Part shown: in pieces, positions 1-10,669 of the stretch
Layout of the letters: each line of letters starts with the position of its first letter
How positions within the stretch are numbered: position 1 is the first letter of the stretch
NCBI GenBank assembly: GCA_026929865.2
Contig: CM049402.1
Coordinates: 10,815,001-10,879,000 of the forward strand
Direction of reading: 5' to 3'
From: Hyperoplus lanceolatus
Lineage: Eukaryota > Chordata > Actinopteri > Uranoscopiformes > Ammodytidae
Length of the DNA stretch: 64,000 nt
Made by a program: the position numbers and the translations under genes
Notes under the pieces: model-generated
The model's database searches: none
What the model saw: only the letters and a program-made list of their open reading frames with translations
Told to the model about the DNA's origin: nothing

Positions 1-1696
1 AACTTCAAACATTTACTTGGGGAGGTAATTGAGGATGACATATGAAGAGAGGCTAGACTGTTCGCAGAGTGTAATTGGAGGTTAATATTCTGTAATTTGT
101 CTCATCTCAATATGGGACAGATTGGTGGCCAGGGGAGGGGAGATAATCAGGTGAACCAATCACTGTAGTCTGTCTTTAAATTACTGTTGAACTGCTGGGC
201 GTGATAAGAAAAGCTGATGTGTAGATGAGAGCAGCACAACATTACTAAATGCAACACCTTTGATTGTCTTTCTTTATTTTGTATTCATTTGTAGATCAAA
301 AGCCATGTCAGTCAGGCAATTAAATTATCATGCAGTGTGCATGCCTATATTCCTATCCATATACTATATAGATGGATGGATAGATATATGGATGGATGAA
401 TGTCAACGTTATATGGGGCTAATACTCTAAGGAAAGCTATAGTTGTGACAACATGTTGAATAACAGGTAGAACTACCACCTGGTTTTGTTAACTAGACAA
501 CACTTTTATTCCAAAAGTTTACAGTAAACATTATTAAAATGGTAACAGGATACTGACAAAAACTTTTCAGGAGTTTTATTCCCGTGGCAAAACTAAATTC
601 TGCAGAATGCAACTTTCTCCTCCGCCCACAGTAGTGGACGGGGGAGAAAAGTCACCACCCTGGAGAGCTCCATAGCTGCTCCCAGCAGCAGGATCAGGAC
701 CTCTGTGCAAAGTTTTCACAACACTACAGCTAATGTAAAACAGAGCTGGAAGCCTGCAATTTATTTGAGTCATCACAAAACTGTAAAACGGTCCCTGCAG
801 CAAAAGCGAACACTGGCATTAAATGTGTGCAGTTCAATATTTGGTTCTCTAAATGTGCTCAACTGAATTTGCTGTTGTGGACAAAATGATCAAACCATAG
901 ACAATGTTATGGTTTGTACTCTTCTACGTTTATGGTTTTTTGAATGATTTAGAAATGGAGAATAGAGCAAAAGATTTAAGGAGAAGGGAATACGATTCAG
1001 TGATGTGTTGACTTGCCAGTGATTATAAGGTTAAGTCTTTTAGGCTTTTTCCTGTAGGAGTCTAGAATGGTTTAAATGAAATTGACATGAGGAGGAGCTG
1101 AAGCAAACGAGGAGACTGAATGAAAAAAAGCAGATGATTTGGACCATTATCAATGTCTACCCTTTTGTCCCTTCCCATGATTCCTCTCTATAGTAGATAT
1201 ATGGGAGGTCTTTAAGAGCTCCTCACCAATCAAAGCAGTGTTCAGTGTGGTGAGAGTAAAGATGGAAAAGTAGTGCAGGGGTTTGTTACTACAGAACAAC
1301 ACTGTGGCCCGTAGTGACAGATCTATCAGCTGTACGGACTGTTTGAAAGCTGCAGAGGTGCCAAAATACAGACAAACAGATTTAGCCACTAGCTGGTGAA
1401 CATTTGGAGCATTCAGAAGAAGAGAGACATATGTATTTCAAATGTTAGTAAAAAACAAAAAAAGAGCTAAAGGACGAGTGCATATTGGATCTGTGACTTC
1501 ACAGGAAGACAGACAGCGCCTTCTGTTGTCGAGATATAACGATTGTGACAACCAACCCGTGTAACATATAACCCCTTTCTCCCCTACGTGGTAGCTAAGA
1601 AGAGCCATTTATGCCTCTTTCTACAACCCTGGCAGCAAGAATGGCTATTGGAAGATTTGTTGTCAAGCGGACGGTGATGTGTTTCTGTATTCACCT
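1..1696. other. No gene seen
   Basis: I see no coding signal, RNA gene or transposon end in this stretch. Reading frames are short and without recognisable motifs. The only structure is an imperfect GATG/GATA tetranucleotide run at about 371-402. Confidence 0.6.
371..402. repeat. Imperfect (GATG/GATA)n microsatellite
   Basis: GATG and GATA tetranucleotides alternate over about 32 bases, interrupted once by ATAT. This is a short simple repeat. Confidence 0.7.
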
Positions 1697-1744
1697 ATTG
1701 CATGTACAGTACACTCTCAGATTGCATGTACAGTACACTCTCAG
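1697..1744. repeat. 24-bp tandem duplication
   Basis: Two identical adjacent 24-bp units occupy 1697-1720 and 1721-1744. Each starts ATTGCATGTACAG and ends CTCTCAG. They abut the GTACC-palindrome repeat immediately downstream. Confidence 0.9.
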
Positions 1745-1757
1745 AAAATAAAGGACA

Positions 1758-1858
1758 TCTTTGTACCTTTAGAGGTACAATGGCATGTCACTGAGGCAGT
1801 ACCCTCAAAAGGTACAGCTGTTGTAGCCTTGATCTTGGGTACAAATTTGTACCTTATA
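1758..1858. repeat. MITE-like repeat with GTACC/GGTAC palindromes
   Basis: Three near-palindromic blocks follow one another: GTACCTTTAGAGGTAC (about 1763), GTACCCTCAAAAGGTAC (about 1799) and GGGTACAAATTTGTACC (1837-1853). I recognise this GTACCTTT/AAAGGTAC pattern as recurrent in fish genomes. No terminal duplication can be identified, so the boundaries are approximate. Confidence 0.45.
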
Positions 1859-1960
1859 TTGTTCTGCCTGTTTCAATATGTCTGTAAGCTGGTTCAATAA
1901 CATGCTCATCCAAGCAGGAATCACACAAACATGCCCATTTAAGCACAACACTCTCTCTCT

Positions 1961-1961
<1 letters not shown>

Positions 1962-2031
<70 letters not shown>
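1962..2031. repeat. (CA)35 microsatellite
   Basis: Uninterrupted CA dinucleotides. The reading frames crossing it on both strands are artefacts of the repeat. Confidence 0.98.
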
Positions 2032-2033
<2 letters not shown>

Positions 2034-4063
2034 TTACAATCACACATACAAGCGGTTGGCCTTGCTCCCTGCCTGCCAGGTTTGACTGACTGCAGTAATC
2101 TCAGGTTGGAGCAGCTGCCTTGTAGTCATTAAAATGTCAGCCGTGTCCTGACATTTACTTCAGTTCTCAAATATGTGGATGAGGGAAACAGACCAATTCT
2201 CTAACAAGCAAATCCAATCACTGCAAAGAGAGAAGTGCAAGGACGCATACAACGTCACTGTTCTGTACCCACTCCCTTACAAGGTCCCATGTTGTATGGA
2301 TTCCAGTCCAGCTTACAATGTCCTTGAGGTTTGAGCAGCCTTCTTCTAAAATAAGCTCTGATTTTTTTTTTCTTCGTCATTTCCATTATTCTCTGCTCCG
2401 TCTCATATGTAATGGTTTTGGGGAGCTGCCCAGAGATACAAGAGGGAAAGAAGACTCCTTGGGAGCAGATAAGAGTTCAGCTGTCGGCGAGGACAATTTC
2501 CTTCTTTGGGTCTTGTCTATCGCTGTGCCCAACAGATTTTTGAGGTTGTGATTGTAATGCATAATCTGGTGAAGACAGTCAATGGGAGGATTACATATGG
2601 CAGGCAGCGCCACATTATCACAGGCAGTCCAGAGGGGCACAGGGGAATCGGACTGGCAAAGTATCACAACCAGTGCAGACAGTACCCAGATATTGGCACA
2701 TTTAGTCCCCAAATCGGAATTTTCAGAGTTGACTCTTCTAACTGATGCATCAACCTGTGTGCTCAAGGATAATGTTTTTCCTTGTTTAGCTTCCCAGCCG
2801 CCACATTATACACTCCAAAAACATTCTTCATTCTACAGGTTTTGCTACAGTTTTAATTTCATTATGAATTCCACACTGGCAGTGAAATAAAGTTTCCTGG
2901 GTCATAGGTCATATATCATGAAGTCATTGCACACCTAAAGCCTCTCTCCTGCTGTTAAGCCAAACACTCCAGTCAAAATGGACGATTGGAGGAGATTGTA
3001 CCAGTATCTGGTCCGAAAGAAGATAAGCAAACTTACCTTACAATTCATCAACAGAGCTGAGAGCGTTGAAGCAGCAAATGGTCACGCTGCCCTGAGACAG
3101 ACTGTTATGTGTACTGTAGCTCAGCTAAAAAGAAAAAAAAAACTGTGGTTTTAAGACTTACAAAATGCAAGTCGAGTTGGGGTCCTTCCCAATGATGACT
3201 TGAATCATAGACATTTGGGGAAATGTCCTACTGCAGTCACTGTAGAGCTAGAGTTTATTCTTGGTAAATATTCATCAATCACCATATATGAAACGTGTCT
3301 CGTTTGGCAGGCAGGCAATGGTTGCTACAGCGAGGCATCGTTAAATTGTGGTCAATCTTGCTGATGGCAGAAGAAACCATTATTGTGCAACTGGATTGTA
3401 ACAAACACTGGATTGTAACACACACTAACAAGACATGACTTGCATTTTAACTAACAAGACATGACTTGCATTTTACCTACGTCTGCATTGACTGAATGTC
3501 AAGGGAAAACTGGATGGCTTTATTTGAATGTGAATGGTGGAAAACTTTGATTTGTTCATGACATATCTATTCTTATTTCTTCTTTTATTTGTTTTGTATG
3601 TCTTTTTTTGTTTGTGATATACAGTATGTATTTATATTTTAGCTAGCAAATTCTCCCAACAAAAATTGTAACATGAACAGAAATCCATGGATCCTTAAAA
3701 AAATTGTAAAAGGAAGTGCTTCTTTAAAAACATCTTAAACAAAAGGTAGTTTTGAAAATGTGCATGGAATCATCAACTGAATTTTGTAGAATAAACACAC
3801 ATTATAGGTATATACCTTCATATCTTTTCACTGAAAAGCAATCACCCACAGCACATTACCCTGCCACGTATAATCATTACTGCAATATGGAGTCTGCTGA
3901 CACACACTGAAACAATGGTGAGAAAAGGAAGAAAATAGAAGCAATAAGGCATTGTTCAATTGAGCCAGCAGACTGCTCAAGGGAGATAAAGTCAATTAGA
4001 ATCTAATCAAACCAAGAGGATGCCATGCATTTGATTATGGGAGAGCAGAGAAGTATGTGCATG

Positions 4064-4066
<3 letters not shown>
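2032..4066. other. No gene seen; one 26-bp tandem duplication
   Basis: No convincing gene. A 126-codon minus-strand frame at 2386-2766 needs a TTG start and has no recognisable domain. A perfect tandem duplication sits at 3424-3475. Confidence 0.5.
3424..3475. repeat. 26-bp tandem duplication
   Basis: Two identical adjacent units occupy 3424-3449 and 3450-3475. Each starts ACTAACAAGACATG and ends GCATTTTA. A shorter duplicated motif, CTGGATTGTAACA, lies just upstream at about 3391-3419. Confidence 0.9.

Positions 4067-4095
<29 letters not shown>
4067..4095. repeat. (GT)n microsatellite
   Basis: About 14 GT units. The short frame across it is spurious. Confidence 0.95.
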
Positions 4096-4097
<2 letters not shown>

Positions 4098-4887
4098 GGT
4101 ATGTTTGTGAGAGAGAGCGATGTAAAGCTTCAAATTCAGTTGATTTAGTACCACCATGCACTAAGGCACAGAACCAAAGTCAACAACAAAAAGCAGTCCT
4201 AAATGAAGCTGTGCAGCGATAGTGGTGTCTAAACAATGCTGAGCCAGGCCTTTTAGGAGGTAAACAACACACACATTCTGGTTCATAAAACAAAGAATAA
4301 AGGGTAAGTGTCTGTTGAAGAGATTGCCATTGCTAATTACCTGTATATTAACTTATAAATCGAGTGGAACACTGTCTAAAGAAAATAAACAGACTAGAAG
4401 TTGTATTAAAGAGATATTTACAGTCAGTTGTAAATCTGCATTGGGTTTGGAGGCCGGCCGTAAATCCCTGGCCTGCATATCTCTGGAAGAAACAGGGTGC
4501 CTGCAGCCAGAATGGCTTCCCAGTCTCATTGCTGTGTTAAAATGAACAGAGGGCGGAGTTAAATCATGGTGTCTAGCTACATGCCAAACTCCAGCGGCAA
4601 TCGGGACATTTACATCTGTGCCAAAGAATCAGTCTTATGTACCATTGGCGTTGTGTTTTCCAGCTGCTGGTTAACATTATGTAAATCAAATTAAATTTTC
4701 CCTAAAGATTGAGATGGTGTTTGTTTCCGGCAAGGTGGCTCACAATGAACATTTAATACTGTAGGAAACCCTTCAATGTTTTCCAAAACCTAGGTTATGT
4801 TAGAATTAATTTATTATAAGGGCAGGCATCTCCTCAGCTGGTATAACTCATCTGTATTCCAGAAAGGAATAAAACATATATATCATA
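4096..4887. other. No gene seen
   Basis: No coding, RNA or transposon-end signal was found up to the 9-bp target duplication at 4888. Confidence 0.5.
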
Positions 4888-6546
4888 TAGCAAAACTAGC
4901 CTGGTCCAACCAGACCATCGTACTTCATTTTATTTGTACAGAAGGTCTGGAAGTGCTGTAATTGGCAAACGTTCACTCACTTGGAGGCGGGTGTCTGTCG
5001 AAGTTTAAAACTATTGGATCTGCCAATCTGGATTAGCCAACCAATCGCATCACGTTTGGTCGTCACGCGTGTCATGAGCCGGCTTCTGACGGTGCGTTCC
5101 AGTTGCACGGGGAACTCGGAAATTTCCGACTTCACTACATATTGTAGTCTATGAATCTACCGGTACCTGGCAACCAGTAGCGTTTTCTCCCGGAGGCCAA
5201 GGGAAGCCAGGCTTCCCTGTTTTTTAGGCTGTAGTTGTCATCCAATAAACACATTTATATTAACAGTTTCGGTAATTATTTGGTGCTGTGTTCCTGTCAT
5301 TTCTTCCCCATTTTTCTCCTCTCATTGAGCATTTCACAATGCGCGAAACAGCGGCCCTTTAAAGTTACATACTGAAGACGCGGCGAAACACGACACTGCA
5401 CACTGTATGTCCGCGAGGAAGCCAGCCCGAGCTGGCATCCCTTAGTGAAAAAAAGAAAGAAGGATTGACCAATCAGGTGAGGCTGTTGTCTTGACACTGC
5501 CCTCCTGTGATTGGTCAGGAGGGTGTCATGAGGGTGCCAAGGGAAGCCACTCGGCCTTTGGCTTCACACCAATCAAATCAAATCCAAGCATCATTATCAA
5601 CGTCACTGAAATTTAACAACAATAACAATAGCGGGAGACAGGGCCGTTGCAAGGAATTCTGGGCCCCCTGAAAGAATATCGGTGTGGGCCCCTCTACACC
5701 ATTCATTGCCACCTTCAATTTTCTAGTTTTTTCAGTGTTCTTGACGGTGCCTGGTACACACAATTTGTTTATTTTTTTACAATTAACGACAAGTCAGAGT
5801 ATTATTATGTAAATTATGTATTATTAGTTGTCTTATTCTAGGAGTGATGGTAAGTGATTTGCAACTGTTTAAACAGCCACTATACGGGCACTCCAACGGG
5901 TATCAGACATGTGGTGAAGGGAGCAGCAGTGTTTTCTGCTAGTGCCTCCAATGTTCCAGTGCTGGGAAAAAATAGTAGCCAGCAGTGACCCTCCTAGGGG
6001 GGTCCGGGGGTATGCCCCCCCGGGAGATTTTTTTTACCTTTTTAAAGTGAAATGCATGAATCTGGTGCACTTTGAGAGGAACATTATGAGGCAAAATCTG
6101 AGGAATTTTGTGTGAACAACTTTTTTCTGTGTACTAGGCCTACTTATTTTTGAAATAATTTGGAGACCCTGAGTCAGATGAATGAAATGAAGCTATTGAA
6201 GAAAGACACCATACAAATATTAATATGAAATAGAATATTATGCAAATAAACATCCACAAAGTTGTAATCTTTCTATATTATTTTCTAAAGAAACCACTTA
6301 AAGCAGCAACGAGTAACATTTAAATATCTTTTAAACAGCCTCATGTTTCCTCTCATAATCATAAATTACCTTTAACAGCAAACGAGACCATCTGTGCAAA
6401 GAAATACTTTTTTATATAGTTTTTATTACTGCATTTGATCTGGTCGTACACCCAGTCCGATTTTCGGTTCACGCGTGCATGCTCTATGGCAGTGGTTCTC
6501 AACCTTTTTTGAGCAAACGCCCCCCTAACCTTACCGAGATACTCTC

Positions 6547-6607
6547 GCCCCCCCCCCCCCCCACAAACACACACACACACACACACACGCACGCGCGCAC
6601 ACACACA
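6547..6607. repeat. C-tract plus (CA)n microsatellite
   Basis: About 16 C residues are followed by imperfect CA/CG dinucleotides. The run lies within the left subterminal region of the ZBED5-like hAT. Confidence 0.9.
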
Positions 6608-6782
6608 TGTTCATATATTAGCCAAAGAGATACTGTATTAAATGCACATTCATCTGTTAAACTAGTTCAGGCAAGGCAACTATTTAAGTACATTTCTTGG
6701 TGCATAAATATTATTTTTACTTTGGGAAGACAAATACAGTACAGTAAGAAAATCGTTTAGAAAATGATGAATGTGAATTATT

Positions 6783-7139
6783 CTAAGCTGCAGAGTTCTT
6801 GAACGGTAAGACAGACTTAGCAATTAATAAAGCGATGTTGTAGGACGCCACCAACCCGCTTTCGCTTTGATTGACGTTCCGGGCGAACAGAGAGTTGATG
6901 GTGGGCCGTCTTGAATGTTGATCCCTCAGAGACTTAAAGTAGGATGGATCTTTAGCTGATTTTTCGGGATGTTTTTTCACTAAATGTTCCTGTAGTCGCG
7001 AGGGTTTCATGGCCTCATTAGAGAACACCTGATCGCAGAGCAGGCACATTGGTAAACTGGTGTTCATCGGTGACGGGATAAATCCATAACTAATGTAATT
7101 GGCATTGTATTGCCGGCACTTTTTCTTGCTATCCGCCAT
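6783..7139 (-). CDS. Truncated ZBED5-like hAT transposase, N-terminal part
   Basis: 118 codons from an ATG at 7139. The protein starts MADSKKKCRQYNANY, then has the block GFIPSPMNTSLPMCLLC and the BED-type zinc-finger pattern C-x2-C followed by H-x4-H (CLLCDQVF ... LQEHLVKKHP). This opening is characteristic of ZBED5 and related domesticated or active hAT transposases, which bind DNA through the BED finger. The frame ends at a TAG about 60 residues after the finger, within YNIALLIAKS. The family normally continues for several hundred residues into the RNase-H-like catalytic domain, which is absent. The frame is uninterrupted, which suggests youth or chance rather than proven function. It could only encode a DNA-binding fragment. 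Confidence 0.75.
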   Translation of the reverse strand: MADSKKKCRQYNANYISYGFIPSPMNTSLPMCLLCDQVFSNEAMKPSRLQEHLVKKHPEKSAKDPSYFKSLRDQHSRRPTINSLFARNVNQSESGLVASYNIALLIAKSVLPFKNSAA

Positions 7140-7503
7140 GTTTGTTTATGTTATGTTATTAAAGTTGAATATGTTAATGAATTGTGTACGTTTTCATTGG
7201 TTTTTGAACTGTTATCCCGCGAACTAGCGCTCATGACGTAGCTGTGCTTTGCTGCTGTCATAGGGCTGCTGTACAGGGCTTCAGTGAGCCTCTCGCGGTG
7301 CACAGCGTTTAGTATATCGTCCCTCTCCAACATATGAGGGTTGTGTCTTTAACATGGTTCTGCTTGTGTGTTAGTTAACTCCATGCTTTGGCTGATTACT
7401 CTGTGTTTTCTCCACCTCAGAGACAATAGTTAGTTTAAGTTTGAATCTCGCTGCGCTAGCATTAGCATTAGCAATATCAGTAAACGTCATTATACTAGTC
7501 TGT

Positions 7504-7575
7504 GATTGGCTGATTCCTCTGCCGCTAAGACGTTGATTGGCTGGTTGTTCTGACTCAAAGACCTCTGATTGGCTG
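7504..7575. promoter_or_regulatory. Three evenly spaced GATTGGCTG (inverted CCAAT) motifs
   Basis: GATTGGCTG occurs at 7504, 7535 and 7567, spacings of 31 and 32 bp (three DNA turns). ATTGG is the reverse complement of the CCAAT box. The cluster lies about 370-430 bp upstream of the ATG of the minus-strand ZBED5-like frame, so it could be the element's promoter. This is inferred from motif and position only. Confidence 0.35.
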
Positions 7576-7611
7576 TCTGCAGAGCCTTCTCTTTTCTAAG
7601 GCTGTGACAGT

Positions 7612-8350
7612 CAGGTCGGCAATACGTCATCTGGACTGAACTCTCGTGACCACGCCCCCTTTGGGGGGAAAACAATACGGCTTACTCCATAGACATAGAC
7701 AGCGCGATCATTCAAAATAAGCCGTTATAGCTAAAATCTCCAATGTCCTGAGCTGTTGTGTGGTTTACATAGTAAAAAACAAACATCATGGTTTTATTCT
7801 TTCGCCATGCCCCCAAAAATTCCCCTAAATAATGTCTGTATGACAGCAGGAAGCTCCCGGCTTCCCCCGTGCTCTGCATTTCAGTGGGAGTTTGCTATCG
7901 TAATGAGCCGTTAGGACCGTTGGTACAGTCTAGTCAAGGCATAGCGCTATACTATTAACATAGTAAGCATTATTACAGACAACAAAGCTTAAAATAACAA
8001 TTATTTCAGGTGTAATCAGCTTACATAGAGACTCAGTGAGGTGAAGATATATATCAGGTCATGATATCTCTGGCCAATGGGTCGGATCATTGCGCCAGCT
8101 TGATGCTGAGAGACTAAAAAGACATGGTTTTAGGTTGACCAAATTAATCATTTATAAGTGTCTTTAACGTTATCCAGCCAGCAGAGTTGTTGTAAAGGAT
8201 TTTGACATTGTTTCGGTCGGTCAAATTTTAACTTATTTACCTCTGATCGTTTTCTTTTTGTGCTGTTTTGGACCGCAATTTTGCATTATAGTCAATGGCT
8301 CGTTCGGTTTGTTTTCCCCCCAAAGGGGGCGTGGCCTGATTGCCGACCTG
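7612..8350. mobile_element. Inverted-repeat segment, possible decayed MITE
   Basis: The left arm (7612-7680) starts CAGGTCGGCAAT and contains CCACGCCCCCTTTGGGG. The right arm (about 8305-8350) is its reverse complement, lacking about 22 bp. The arms enclose about 620 bp of non-coding DNA. No matching flanking duplication is visible (GTGACAGT left, ATGTATTG right), so insertion as a unit is likely but not shown. Confidence 0.5.
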
Positions 8351-8688
8351 ATGTATTGGAGAGAATAGTTAAAAAGAGGTTGAGGGGTTAGAAACATGAA
8401 AAGTTAAAATAGGCTGTTTATTTCAGGTAACCTATTTTAACAGTCAAAAGATGTATAAGATTTTTAAGAAAGTTTAAAATATAGGGGAAGGTGGGGTGAT
8501 TTGTGCAACTTTTTACTCAAAGTGATTTTAAAGTGAGGCCTTGACAGTTATGTCTCCAACTCAAATATGTACATATATTTCAGGATGTTGTGCATCCCTG
8601 GCAATAAAAACTTTGGATCTGGAATAAACTGTTTAAGAAATATAGCTTTCGGAAAAAAAGTTGTCTTGTACGTGGGGTGATTTGTGCG

Positions 8689-8865
8689 TCATTGTGTCAC
8701 AATGACAAAGTCACCATCATCATCTTTCTGGCCATCTGAACTCTCATCAGTGGTGTCGTTAAGTGGAATTGAGATGTCACTCTCTTCTGAGCTACTGTAG
8801 ACAATCACTTTCTTTTGGTGACCAGCGTATACAGCCATGCCACTGGCACAACTCTCAGAAATGTA
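8689..8865 (-). pseudogene. Acidic C-terminal fragment of a possible transposase
   Basis: The minus-strand frame ends in a serine/aspartate/glutamate-rich tail (SSSEESDISIPLND, then DESSDGQKDDDGD). Acidic tails of this kind close many pogo/jerky-like DDE transposases. The same frame is recognisable in the copy at 50125-52524, split there by a MITE. The upstream part runs into the LINE fragment, so the catalytic region is lost. The functional assignment is an inference from composition. Confidence 0.35.
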
Positions 8866-8872
8866 CTTTGCA

Positions 8873-9186
8873 CTAGTTGCTCCGTGCTTGTGGAACCAAC
8901 TGCCACCTGACAAATGTGATTCCCCCTACATTTCTGCCTTTAAATCAAGGCTCAAAACCCATATGTACACCCTGGTGTTTCCTCCCCATTAACCTCTGCA
9001 CTACTTACTTACCTCTGCACTACTATCTGTGTTTATGTGGATGTATGGGCTTTACGTCTTTTATTTTGGTTATTGTTATTGTACCTTCATTGTTTACCTA
9101 CTGAATGCACTATGTACAGCACTTTGGACAGTGCAAACTGTCATAAATGTGCTTTTATAAATACATTTTACTTACTTACTTACTTA
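8873..9186 (+). mobile_element. 5'-truncated L2/CR1-like LINE 3' end
   Basis: Codons 8879-8992 read APCLWNQLPPDKCDS then AFKSRLKTHMYTL and a stop. The LWNxLP and FKSRLKTH motifs are the usual last residues of L2/Rex-type ORF2. A 3' UTR with GCACTTTGGACAGTG follows, then a (CTTA)n tail at 9169-9186. The identical junction occurs inside the second copy of the host element, so the LINE fragment inserted before that family spread. Confidence 0.8.
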
Positions 9187-9598
9187 TAACTCACCCAGGC
9201 CCTTGCGCACAAATCACCCCATCCCCAGAATTTTGGATAATAGGCATGATGCAGCAATTTAGGGTTGACATTGTGCTAACTATATAGACTCAAAGTGTAG
9301 CATACCAAAGCACTAAAACATGTGTCAAATGTTTTCAAACGTGTCTATAATTGTTCAGACACAATAATCAAAAAACCTTGATCATGGAAATTTTACTTTG
9401 AAAGGCAAAACACAGTTTTTTGAGCTTAAATGTGCTTATATTTTATTCCTTGTGTCTCCCTTCTTTACAGGATGAGTCAAATGGATGGCTCTTCTTAAAT
9501 ATGTGCTCACATTTCCAATTTCTTCCACGGTTTTCTAGAAACAAGGGGTTTTGCAACTTCCAAAACGCACAAATCACCCCACCTTCCCCTATTTATTA

Positions 9599-9616
9599 AA
9601 AAAAAAAAAAAAAAAA
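9599..9616. repeat. Poly(A) tract
   Basis: About 18 A residues just right of the TA-flanked element, within the ZBED5-like hAT. Confidence 0.9.
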
Positions 9617-9826
9617 CGTGTCCCAGCCTGGTCCCAGCGCCCCCCTAGGTTGTACGAACGCCCCCCAGGGGGCGGTACCGCCCCCGTTGAGAAACCCTGC
9701 TCTATGGTCACATATCCGTATTGGTCGCAGATTTCAGTGCGGCGCAGGAACGCGATTTGAGAAGCCTATGGCTCCAGGTGAGGGAAGGGGAGCGGGAGCC
9801 TTGTTTGAGACAGTTGTTTGTTCATA

Positions 9827-9877
9827 ATGACTGATAACGGGGCTGAACCATCAAAGAAAAAAAAGAAAATGCAATGA
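9827..9877 (+). pseudogene. Possible hAT transposase start, broken
   Basis: An ATG opens MTDNGAEPSKKKKKMQ and meets TGA after 16 residues. Short, basic, lysine-rich openings are common in hAT transposases, and its position within the 5639-11415 hAT fits. There is too little sequence for certainty. Confidence 0.3.
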
Positions 9878-10645
9878 AGAAAAGCTAAAAGGGAGAGTGA
9901 TAGGCGGGCGGGAGGGCGTTGCCAAGCAACGTATACACAATTTCACGCAGCGAACCTAGACTGCAGTGTTTACTCCTAAATGAATGAGCGGTAGCCTACT
10001 AAAACAAAGTTTACTTTGCCACACCAGCATCATCAGATGACCATTATTCATCTGAAATAGTCATTATTTACAACATAAACACATTACCTCATCGTGATCC
10101 ATACTAACTAACTGCCATCTCTCGTTCATTCGCTTGGTGTGAAGACACGGACTCGTTCAGCTCCGTGAGAGGTGACAATGCATCAACTCATTGCAATCAG
10201 GTGTGTTTAGCACTTACTGCCATTAGTTGATGCTGTGTCACCCATGGACTCACAGAGCCGAAAAGAGCGGTGCCCTCCACACTTTCAACACACGGACACG
10301 CACCATATTGCTTCCTGATTATTTGAATCTTGCACTCCCTGCACGAGCTAGAAAACAGCTTCACGACAGCTGGCGTCGTTAAAATACTACCGCTTTTGTT
10401 CAAAGGTGTCGCCAACGTGCCGACTTAATCGTAGTGGCTTTAACTTTACATGAATAACTCTGTTGTCCAGCTATCTTTTTGTTCACAGATGAGGGTGAAG
10501 TAAACTATAGAATATACACATACACAATATACACAGTGCATGGGCAACTGAGGGCATTTTTTCCAAATGTTTTTAAATAAACTCAATAATGTCCAAATAG
10601 ATTAAATCATAGTCTGTTTCTGACATCAGAATACAGAGGAAAGTT

Positions 10646-10669
10646 AAAAAAAAAAAAAAAAAAAAAAAA
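10646..10669. repeat. Poly(A) tract
   Basis: About 24 A residues inside the right half of the 5639-11415 hAT. The rest of 9878-11415 shows no gene. Confidence 0.85.

Larger units (their letters stand above)
8484..9589 (+). mobile_element. TA-flanked DNA element, copy 1 (Tc1/mariner or pogo type)
   Basis: The terminal inverted repeats are GGGGAAGGTGGGGTGATTTG and its complement, flanked by TA at 8482-8483 and 9590-9591. A second copy in opposite orientation lies at 50125-52524. The minus strand keeps a short acidic frame (see 8689-8865), and a LINE 3' end is embedded at 8873-9186. The TA duplication suggests Tc1/mariner/pogo, but no catalytic domain survives to prove it. Confidence 0.75.
6490..9699 (-). 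mobile_element. hAT element with ZBED5-like exon (third nesting level)
   Basis: The left end is CAGTGGTTCTCAACC and the right end is GTTGAGAAACCCTG. They are flanked by the exact 8-bp duplication CTCTATGG at 6482-6489 and 9700-9707. CAGTGGTTCTCAACC ends are characteristic of ZBED5/Buster- and Charlie-related hATs. The only transposase part left is the N-terminal open frame at 6783-7139 (minus). The catalytic domain is deleted. It carries an inverted-repeat segment (7612-8350) and a TA-flanked element (8484-9589). Confidence 0.88.

Noticed and set aside
1805-2132. Reading frames across the first CA array
   Set aside because: Poly-His/Thr or Cys/Val strings come only from the dinucleotide repeat. 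The same applies to frames at 4025, 6359, 42267-42795, 43530-43925, 46424, 57623-58007 and 60423-60813.
2386-2766. 126-codon minus-strand frame
   Set aside because: It needs a TTG start, shows no domain, and overlaps other open frames on the opposite strand.
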